Below, piece after piece: positions 17,518 through 23,151 of a stretch of 64,000 bases of DNA. The DNA is taken from contig NZ_CP162005.1 of assembly GCF_040822065.1 (NCBI RefSeq), positions 3,224,001 to 3,288,000 of the forward strand, read 5' to 3'. Source of the DNA: Pedobacter sp. WC2423. Lineage in GTDB: Bacteria > Bacteroidota > Bacteroidia > Sphingobacteriales > Sphingobacteriaceae. A program made the position numbers and the translations under genes. The notes beneath the pieces are model-generated. The model made no database searches. It was not told where the DNA came from and saw only the letters and a list, made by a program, of their open reading frames with translations. Every line of letters starts with the position of its first letter. Positions within the stretch are counted from its first letter, which is position 1.

Positions 17518-17961
17518 ATATCTATATGCTTAATAACCAAAATGAAAGTACGTTATCATTAAACATATTAATTAATTACCATATTTACAAATAATTTTCA
17601 ATACTAAATATTCCTTCCTCAGATGTAAACTAAGCTAAACTCTAACGAATAGAATATCTTTAGATCATTTATTCTAAGAAGAAAGTAGAATTAGGCAACG
17701 GAAGAATCGCGAATACTCATAGCATAATAAACAGAGCTCACTCAACCTTTGGGAATTGAGATAAAATCTAAATAGAAACAATCCTTAGCACGACTGCTCA
17801 ATCCTTTTATAAGGCTTTTGACATCTATACAAATGAAGCCAGGCTGATAAAATTTTGAAACGTGTTGAGTGGAGAATCTTAACTTCTTGGAGTAATAAAT
17901 AAATAATCATCATATACGATTAATGAAATTAGCGCAGCCATTATTACTAGAATAAATTTAA
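17518..17961. other. gap containing repeat copy 3
   Basis: 444 bases with no convincing ORF on either strand. The only structure I see is repeat copy 3 (17853-17900), close to the stop of the Abi-alpha gene. The rest is AT-rich and unremarkable. Confidence 0.5.
17853..17900 (+). repeat. island repeat, copy 3 (diverged)
   Basis: Shares TTTGAAACGTGTTGAG with copies 1 and 2. It then follows the same order of blocks with changes (GGAGAATCTTAACTTCTTGG, then AGTAAT). It lacks the ATGCCGG block, and the reading frame that ends in FLETC in the other copies is interrupted by an earlier stop. It lies 62 bases past the stop of the Abi-alpha gene. Confidence 0.55.
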
Positions 17962-18684
17962 CTATAGCACCTCGAAATCGTCAGGAACACATGAGTTTAC
18001 AAATAATAAGCCAAATTCTGCTAATTTCCTCTCACTATTGATATACACACCAATCTGCTTTTTAGTTTCCGGCTCGTAAATAGATTCTTGATCGCCTATC
18101 TCATAAGTTCCTGCTATGTTTAAACTATTTAAGTGATTCATGTATAGTGACATATGAGAAGAGAATTGTAATTTATCAACAGGGAACTCATCTTCAACAG
18201 TAGTTAACTCAGCAAACCAATTTCGCCCGTTATCATATGCTGAGTGCTGTTTTATAACGTAATTTTTCTTTTTTAAATAAAACAAGATAACAGCTTCATC
18301 ATGTGAAAGTTGTTTGATGATATTAGGAAAGGCTGGGTGTGCAAAATCCTGCTTGGTTTTATCTATTGAGTTAGCTAGAAGATTTATAAATAGCTCACTC
18401 AATAATGTATTCTCATAAGTAAGACTCAAACCTTCCAATGTTGGTATCACTATCTGAGGATGCCCCTCCATTAAATCTTCTGCTTTAACTTTCTCTGATA
18501 CCTTTTTGAGGTAGCGTTCCCATCGATCATGTTGCGCGGCAAGATAATCAAATGGTGCAAGAAGAAATCTTGATGTCTTGGCAACACTCTCTAAAGATTT
18601 GCCAATTTGCTTCATAGCAGGACTAAGTGCGTCCTCATAGATCTTATCAATTGGTATAACACTTTTAATATTATCTATTTTCAT
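17962..18684 (-). CDS. Abi-alpha family protein (DUF4393)
   Basis: 240-residue protein matching the Abi-alpha/DUF4393 family. The first part starts IPIDKIYEDALSPAMKQIGKSL and runs through a helical region. The diagnostic block ENTLLSELFINLLANSID is followed by FAHPAFPNIIKQLSHDEAVIL, and the C-terminal domain looks mixed alpha/beta. The family is named for association with abortive phage infection. Its mechanism is not established. Single gene with 178 bases before the HEPN-like gene upstream. In an island of conflict genes, a defence role is the simplest reading. Confidence 0.85.
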   Translation of the reverse strand: MKIDNIKSVIPIDKIYEDALSPAMKQIGKSLESVAKTSRFLLAPFDYLAAQHDRWERYLKKVSEKVKAEDLMEGHPQIVIPTLEGLSLTYENTLLSELFINLLANSIDKTKQDFAHPAFPNIIKQLSHDEAVILFYLKKKNYVIKQHSAYDNGRNWFAELTTVEDEFPVDKLQFSSHMSLYMNHLNSLNIAGTYEIGDQESIYEPETKKQIGVYINSERKLAEFGLLFVNSCVPDDFEVL

Positions 18685-18862
18685 ATAATTTTAACTTTAC
18701 ATTGGCCATTAAACATTTGGTATCGATTTAAGTTAGGCAGTTCGTTTAAAGCCTCGTATTTTAGAAGCTGAAATTGTTAACCGCTAGAACAAGCTTTGTT
18801 ATTACATTATGGCGAATTGAAATAAAAATGCACGCAGAGGTAATCCGAAGGATGATTTCATG

Positions 18863-19531
18863 TTAAGTAGTTCTAGATATAAAGTTAGCAACACCCTGAT
18901 ACATCATCTCAACCTGCTCCTTTGTGTATTCGGTGTATTTACCATGCGCGGCTTTATTTCTAAGATCAAGCCATGTGGTAATAGCCTTCTGATCTAACTT
19001 GTTATAAGCTTCTGCATTAGCCAGATCAGCATTAAGTAGATCTGCTTTCTTAGGTGATAATTTGCCTCCTTTTTCGACTTCAACAGATATCTCTGCTCTA
19101 TTGCATAATTGCCTAAGATGCTCCTCTAAGACACTTCCAGTCATTACTGCGGCAGGGTCTTTATACCCTTCTTGCAATAGATAATCTGCCATCTCCAAGA
19201 AGTCGGAGAATATCTCTGCCGAGACCAACCCCTTTACAGTAAACAACCATCCACCATCAATTTCTTGCTTAGCAGCTTTCAAGATGCCTATACCCGCAAG
19301 CAACTCAGTAGGATTATTCTTATTTGTCTTGGCGTCAAACTCTTTATAAAATGGATGCCTCTCTTCAAATATGGTTTTCAAGAAGGAAAGTGATGCAGAC
19401 CTTAATTCATTGAACATTGATACATTTACTGACGGTAAGCCATACTGACCACCATCTTTTTGTGTCTTCATTACCTCGGCACCAAACGAGATTAATTCGT
19501 TTATTCGTCCTTTAATGTCTTCGATCTTCAT
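18863..19531 (-). CDS. HEPN-like protein with Rx4H motif
   Basis: 222 residues, helical. The C-terminal half (about 105-220) resembles a HEPN domain: AVMTGSVLEEHLRQLCNRA, then a loop, then TTWLDLRNKAAHGKYTEYT, where Arg191 and His196 form the R-x4-H signature of HEPN ribonucleases. The N-terminal half (FNELRSASLSFLKTIFEERH) is helical and unassigned. HEPN proteins commonly cut RNA in toxin-antitoxin, abortive infection and CRISPR-linked systems. No nucleotidyltransferase antitoxin gene is adjacent. Active RNase function is inference from the motif. Confidence 0.78.
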   Translation of the reverse strand: MKIEDIKGRINELISFGAEVMKTQKDGGQYGLPSVNVSMFNELRSASLSFLKTIFEERHPFYKEFDAKTNKNNPTELLAGIGILKAAKQEIDGGWLFTVKGLVSAEIFSDFLEMADYLLQEGYKDPAAVMTGSVLEEHLRQLCNRAEISVEVEKGGKLSPKKADLLNADLANAEAYNKLDQKAITTWLDLRNKAAHGKYTEYTKEQVEMMYQGVANFISRTT

Positions 19532-20084
19532 ACGTTAATTTAGAAAGTTAAAGTTAAAACATTAGAATAGAAATACAAGTGTAACAAGAACTCAAAACTA
19601 TTAATGCTCACCGCCTGCGCACAGAGAAATTGTGTCAAAGGAAAAGTACGCAGTACGTCTTTGACTATCTCTTGACACAAGCGACTTGTGGGATATTTGA
19701 CCAAATATCGTAACAGTTGTGCAGCAATTTCGATTGCGTAGGTGAACTGAAAAGTGGAATGCGATTAGTTTTATCCAGGATGAAGCTTCAGCAAATCCTA
19801 GATAAAGATAAAAAGAGCATTCACGGAGCAACCGATGCTCAATATAAAAACCATGACAAAGCGAAGCTGTGGCTGGGGTTTTTAGAGAGCAGAGCTTTGC
19901 GTAGTACCTTTTTTCGACGACTTGCTTTGTTGATCCACAGCAGGAATGATAGAACGAATAGTCCGTACTGGCACAGGTTTGATACCACCGCAAGAACTTT
20001 ATAATATAACCGAATGACCAATCCATCCCTTTCACGGCTTAAGCCGCTTTTCTGTGGAAGGGATGGCTTTGGGAATGCTATTCA
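19532..20084. other. GC-richer segment without an intact gene, possible decayed insert
   Basis: About 550 bases. From roughly 19610 to 20070 the sequence is clearly more GC-rich than the island around it. Several open frames overlap on both strands, but none looks like a whole protein. Two minus-strand pieces in different frames look protein-like: one reading GIKPVPVRTIRSIIPAVDQQ (ends near 19876), another reading DKTNRIPLFSSPTQSKLLHN further on. This suggests a frameshifted remnant of a gene or an unrecognised structured RNA. It ends at the strong hairpin 20023-20066. Confidence 0.45.
20023..20066. terminator. strong nested hairpin
   Basis: CCATCCCTTTCAC (20023-20035) pairs with GTGGAAGGGATGG (20054-20066), thirteen pairs with one G:T. 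The loop contains the palindrome GGCTTAAGCC (20036-20045). It lies 18 bases past the stop of the 266-residue gene, so terminator is the simplest reading; there is no clear T-run, so a structured RNA element is possible. Confidence 0.55.
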
Positions 20085-20885
20085 TTATTGTAAGCTCTTA
20101 GCTCGTTTAATGTAACCATCTATATATCCAGAGACACCATGATACATGGCTTGAAAGATGTTGTCGTCAGAAATGACTTCATTGTGCTTACTTATAATAT
20201 TCCGGCTAAAGGCACGAATTACATGACCAGTTGAATCTCTTAGACTGTCATTCTCCTTATCAAAATCCAATATGATAACCGGCTTCTTGGTGGATTGACT
20301 AACGAGATTCTCATAAAGATTACTAAAAGATGCCTCACTAAGCATATTCATAAAATCAACGCCTGTACCAATTCGGGCAAATACCTTAATTGGAAGTGCA
20401 GCAGCTTGAAACGTACTTCCGAGGAACGGGCCAGTAGTTGCAGCAGTAAAAGTACCATCAAGATACTTTTTACCAAAGCCTTTACGGTCTGCATAGTAAT
20501 TCTTCTGTTCGCTAAAGTGAGCTTTGTTATAAGATTTTATATTGTAGATCAGGTTATTGAAGTTACGAACTCCCTGAGGGAACAAATTCTGAACACGGCT
20601 TAAATTCATTAGAGAATCTCGTTGAGTTAGTGAATTTGTTGTTCTCAACTTACCGTTAATCTCCTCCATCCTTCCGTCAGATCTGGTAGTCTCTCCAGAA
20701 TGTATCCGGCCTTGCTCACCACGTGCTGTTACGGTGTCGATATATGCGCATTGATGCGTTTGGATGATAATCGATCTGCCTTGTTCCATAAATTTAATCC
20801 AAATCCCATTGAATTGTAATGAGTTTGTATTCTCACCATCCCCAGACAATAGAATGTTATGTGATTTAATATGCCACTCTTTCAT
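20085..20885 (-). CDS. 266-residue protein of unknown function
   Basis: Soluble protein without signal peptide. A polar N-terminal half (SGETTRSDGRMEEINGKLRT) is followed by a mildly hydrophobic stretch around 147-180 (AATTGPFLGSTFQAAALPIK) and a KKPVIILDFDKENDSLRDST segment that looks like a beta strand with acidic residues. The C-terminus is helical. The start overlaps the end of the 91-residue membrane protein by 4 bases, so the two are translationally coupled. I cannot assign a family. The membrane/soluble pairing resembles effector-immunity or effector-sensor pairs only in general layout. Confidence 0.68.
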   Translation of the reverse strand: MKEWHIKSHNILLSGDGENTNSLQFNGIWIKFMEQGRSIIIQTHQCAYIDTVTARGEQGRIHSGETTRSDGRMEEINGKLRTTNSLTQRDSLMNLSRVQNLFPQGVRNFNNLIYNIKSYNKAHFSEQKNYYADRKGFGKKYLDGTFTAATTGPFLGSTFQAAALPIKVFARIGTGVDFMNMLSEASFSNLYENLVSQSTKKPVIILDFDKENDSLRDSTGHVIRAFSRNIISKHNEVISDDNIFQAMYHGVSGYIDGYIKRAKSLQ

Positions 20886-21157
20886 AATTTTACAGGATTT
20901 AAATACAAAGCAGAAACCACCAGATATGAGTATAGCAGTATAAGAGCTATCGCATTATACAGGACTCCTTTCCAGTTCTGTTCTAAGAAGCTTCGATAAA
21001 TAGGTACTCCAAGCATTGTAGTGATGAATGCGGTTATAGAAACTAATAATAGAATCTTATTATCTGATATAACATAAATTATAATAGATGCGAGCCCTAG
21101 TAAAACAATTAAGGGTATGACTATCTTATCAGATTTGTATTTCTTGTTCGTTAGCAT
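20882..21157 (-). CDS. 91-residue membrane protein, first gene of a two-gene unit
   Basis: Three predicted membrane helices (about 12-30, 32-50 and 66-86) with short loops and a basic N-terminus (LTNKKYKSDK). No known motif. It overlaps the following 266-residue gene by 4 bases (20882-20885) on the same strand. Function unknown. Upstream, 21158-21519 contains a hairpin and TTTGCACA repeats that could be its control region. Confidence 0.7.
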   Translation of the reverse strand: MLTNKKYKSDKIVIPLIVLLGLASIIIYVISDNKILLLVSITAFITTMLGVPIYRSFLEQNWKGVLYNAIALILLYSYLVVSALYLNPVKL

Positions 21158-21519
21158 GTGGATATCCGGTAAATGTCAATCTATTTGGCTATGTATCAAA
21201 TATAAACAACGAATCAACATAACCTGTTTTATTTGAATGAATTTTATCCATTGGTTAATTATCAGTGCACTTAGCATTTCATTTCTAATAATTACACTCA
21301 TTCCTTTTGTCTAAAACAGTATTGATTATCACCATAACGCCGTTCTGTTATGGCTAGACTGCTTGTGTTATTTGCACAAAATTTGCACACTCATTTGCAT
21401 AATGTGGGCTTTACATCTTAATCTTTTATATACAAGAGAGTAAAACTCATATAGTAATTAAGACTTCTAAACGCCTTTAAATTGTGTTAAAAGCCACTTA
21501 AAGCATCTATTTTCACTTA
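21158..21519. other. right-end gap of the island with hairpin and phased repeats
   Basis: 362 bases without a gene. A 7-bp hairpin (CCATAAC at 21332-21338, GTTATGG at 21347-21353) and three TTTGCA-type repeats (21371-21400) lie here. It precedes the right boundary repeat and the tRNA gene. An integrase gene would commonly be found here but is absent. Confidence 0.55.
21371..21400 (+). repeat. phased TTTGCACA repeats near the right island end
   Basis: TTTGCACA at 21371-21378 and 21382-21389, then TTTGCAT at 21394-21400: spacing 11 and 12 bp, about one helical turn. The same TTTGCAT occurs inside the boundary repeat (21533-21539). Candidate arm-type recombinase sites or operators for the 91-residue gene. 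Confidence 0.4.
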
Positions 21520-21612
21520 TTTCATTATTTAATTTGCATCCCATTCAAATTTAATTACTTTTGCCACCCCGGGGGATTAGCTCAGTTGGCTAGAGCGCTT
21601 GCCTGGCAGGCA
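21520..21612 (+). repeat. right boundary direct repeat (attR-like)
   Basis: Second copy of the 93-bp repeat at 12799-12891, one mismatch. It spans the promoter and bases 1-42 of the intact tRNA-Ala. The tRNA continues normally past the repeat end, so this copy joins the unduplicated chromosomal 3' half. Confidence 0.85.
21533..21563 (+). promoter_or_regulatory. tRNA-Ala promoter, Bacteroidota type
   Basis: TTTG at 21533-21536 and TACTTTTG at 21556-21563, separated by 19 bases, match the Bacteroidota primary-sigma consensus TTTG / TAnnTTTG exactly. The tRNA starts 8 bases after it. The same promoter is duplicated at 12812-12842. Confidence 0.8.
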
Positions 21613-21644
21613 AGAGGTCAGCGGTTCGACTCCGCTATTCTCCA
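21571..21644 (+). tRNA. tRNA-Ala(GGC)
   Basis: 74 bases folding into a full cloverleaf: acceptor GGGGGAT with ATTCTCC, D arm GCTC...GAGC, anticodon stem CTTGC/GCAAG with loop CTGGCAG (anticodon GGC, Ala), T arm AGCGG/CCGCT with loop TTCGACT, discriminator A. CCA is not encoded. This gene is the island's insertion target. Confidence 0.95.
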
Positions 21645-21727
21645 CAGAGAATTTCAGAGAAAAACTGAAGCTTTCTTTTTTAGCTTTATAAACCCTTCAG
21701 TGCCGCAGGGATATAGGCCAAATGATC

Positions 21728-21810
21728 GGGGGGATACCAGAGTGGCCAAATGGGACAGACTGTAACTCTGTTGTCGCAAGACTTCGAAGGTTCGAATCCT
21801 TCTCCCCCCA
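21728..21810 (+). tRNA. tRNA-Tyr(GTA)
   Basis: 83-base class II tRNA. Acceptor GGGGGGA with TCCCCCC, anticodon stem ACAGA/TCTGT around CTGTAAC (anticodon GTA, Tyr), long variable arm, T loop TTCGAAT. It follows tRNA-Ala by 83 bases and probably shares its transcript. Confidence 0.95.
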
Positions 21811-21814
21811 CTAC

Positions 21815-21850
21815 AAAAAAGTCTTTCAGTTAATTCTGGAAGACTTTTTT
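21815..21850 (+). terminator. terminator after the tRNA pair
   Basis: AAAAAAGTCTTTCAG (21815-21829) pairs with CTGGAAGACTTTTTT (21836-21850), one G:T pair, six-base loop, and the run of T continues for two more bases. It ends the tRNA transcript. Confidence 0.9.
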
Positions 21851-22050
21851 TTGCGCCTTGAATTAAATCAACTCTGGAGAAATTAAGGATCAAGTCAGAA
21901 CTTTTGAAACAACTTGTACTCCAAACTGCTGCTTTAAAAATGAAATCGCCCAGGATTCCCTTTGAAAATTTACCCGTTAAACTTCCCATAATAAATATCT
22001 TTTCACCAATGTAAGCCATTCGCGTTAAAGATTATCCTGATGCGTAAAAA

Positions 22051-22100
22051 ATGTCCGTAATTGTCCGCAGCTGTCTGCAATTGTCCGCAGTTGTCCGTGG
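22051..22100 (+). repeat. five 10-bp tandem units
   Basis: Exact 10-base period: atgtccgtaa, ttgtccgcag, ctgtctgcaa, ttgtccgcag, ttgtccgtgg. Each carries TGTC(C/T)G on the same helical face. Units differ by one to four bases. Confidence 0.75.
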
Positions 22101-22203
22101 GTTAGTTAAAGGGAAAATTACAATTTCATTAATCTTCAGCTAGTTATGGTTTGGTTATGCCTGAGTGTTGGTCGGGATGACACCAGGTTGAGAACGGGCT
22201 GTA

Positions 22204-22259
22204 AGCATGTCGAGTCCATGTTGTTTCAACTAGTTGTTTTCACTTGGACTTGCCATGCT
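22204..22259. repeat. long imperfect palindrome
   Basis: Outer arms AGCATGTCGAGTCCA (22204-22218) and TGGACTTGCCATGCT (22245-22259) pair at 13 of 15 positions. The centre CAACTAGTTG (22227-22236) is a perfect palindrome. It could form a cruciform or an RNA hairpin; no gene edge coincides with it. Confidence 0.65.
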
Positions 22260-22292
22260 CTCACGTTACTTTAGCATTGCTCTTACCCTAAC

Positions 22293-22325
22293 GAGTACTC
22301 AGGCAATACTCGGGCAGTACCCGGT
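22293..22325 (+). repeat. three 11-bp degenerate tandem units
   Basis: Units of about 11 bases, gagtactcagg / caatactcggg / cagtacccggt, share the pattern (A/C)(A/G)TAC(T/C)C(A/G)GG. Likely a decayed intergenic repeat; no function can be read. Confidence 0.5.
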
Positions 22326-22550
22326 CGATATAGCTTTATGATTTAGCTATTTTGAGAGGCATAAGAGCATCCGTGACAGCAAAGACTTTCTGTTTAGCGT
22401 GTCAAAATTTATGCTTAAAAAAGAGCCTGCTCCACAACTTTATGACTTGCCCCTAAGTTATCCCTAATCTCCATTTTTTAATTAAAATAATTTGTTAAAC
22501 AATGCACAGCATATCTTGTTTAACAAATATATTTTTCATTAATAAATCTT

Positions 22551-22910
22551 ATGTCAAAACTGATTCAAATCATAGAAGACGATGAAGCTATACGCGATGT
22601 AATAGAATATATTCTGCAACAGTCAGAATTTGAGGTTACGGTTGCTGCGAATGCAAAAGAATTTAAAATCAATCTCTTTAATACCCTGCCTGATCTTATC
22701 CTGATGGATGTCAGACTTCCGGATGGAAATGGTATACAGTTGTGCCGGAAATTGAAACAAAGCCTGGATACCAGGCATATTCCGGTAATTATCATTTCTG
22801 CACATGCCAATGCGGAACAGAGCAGTAAAGAAGCATTTGCAGATGATTTTATCAGCAAGCCTTTCGATTTAGACGATTTATTAAAACGTGTTGAGAACCA
22901 ATTAGCTTAG
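22551..22910 (+). CDS. orphan CheY-like response-regulator receiver
   Basis: 119 residues, a receiver domain and nothing else. Acidic pair in IIEDDEAIRDVIEY, phospho-acceptor Asp in DLILMDVRLPDGNG, Ser/Thr position in VIIISAHAN, and Lys in DDFISKPFDLDDLL. There is no output domain and no kinase gene beside it. Strongly similar to the receiver at 27415-27786, so the two are probably paralogues 4.5 kb apart. It may act as a phosphate relay or sink, or through protein contacts. Confidence 0.92.
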   Translation: MSKLIQIIEDDEAIRDVIEYILQQSEFEVTVAANAKEFKINLFNTLPDLILMDVRLPDGNGIQLCRKLKQSLDTRHIPVIIISAHANAEQSSKEAFADDFISKPFDLDDLLKRVENQLA

Positions 22911-22988
22911 AAAGTTAAAGCAAGCCACAATGTCACCCATCCCTTTATTTAGATTACAACAAACGGGGTATGCTGGAAATATATAAAA

Positions 22989-23039
22989 CAGGTCATCAGG
23001 AAAATGGCCCGTAATTTCCGTTCCAATCCTGATGACCTG
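22989..23039. terminator. hairpin between convergent genes
   Basis: CAGGTCATCAGGA (22989-23001) and TCCTGATGACCTG (23027-23039) form a perfect 13-bp stem with a 25-base loop, between the receiver gene and the convergent DUF885 gene. Termination is likely, although the T-run is weak. Confidence 0.5.
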
Positions 23040-23151
23040 GCACAGGCCTCTTTTACAGGCCCCTAAATAGAGAATTTATACCCGGTTATATATGGATATA
23101 AGTTCAGCCCCGGACGTTTTTCTTCAATGACCGGAATCTTCTCCTGATCAT

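Larger units (their letters stand above)
12799..21612. mobile_element. putative genomic island in tRNA-Ala(GGC), no recombinase found
   Basis: The 93 bases at 12799-12891 recur at 21520-21612 with a single mismatch (T12846 versus C21567). The right copy continues into a complete tRNA-Ala and the left copy stops after the anticodon stem-loop. Everything between is accessory: about ten minus-strand genes, several from defence or conflict families, AT-rich, with long gaps and internal repeats. This is the signature of site-specific integration or of a duplication with insertion at the tRNA gene. I found no tyrosine or serine recombinase, transposase or conjugation gene inside, so the element is either non-autonomous or a remnant. 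Confidence 0.75.
21851..22550. other. 700-base spacer rich in short repeats
   Basis: No convincing gene. The minus-strand frame through the tRNAs is antisense tRNA sequence. It contains a 10-bp tandem repeat (22051-22100), a long imperfect palindrome (22204-22259), an 11-bp tandem repeat (22293-22325), and an AT-rich stretch before the receiver gene at 22551. Confidence 0.6.

Noticed and set aside
18789..18812. Possible fourth repeat copy (ACAAGCTTTGT, then ATTACATTA)
   Set aside because: Only the AAGCTT and TTGT blocks match; the diagnostic TTGAAACGTGTTGAG part is missing.
19601..20035. 144-codon minus-strand frame in the GC-richer segment
   Set aside because: Composition is unlike protein (many Cys, Ser, His and Tyr without pattern), and other frames overlap with equally good local signal.
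21654..22019. Minus-strand open frame of 121 codons downstream of tRNA-Ala
   Set aside because: It runs antisense through tRNA-Tyr and its terminator; the piece reading RRIRTFEVLRQQ is the usual translation of tRNA antisense sequence, not a protein.
22886..22895. ACGTGTTGAG in the receiver gene, identical to part of the island repeat
   Set aside because: It lies inside the coding sequence (LKRVENQLA) and the neighbouring bases do not match the repeat. Chance.
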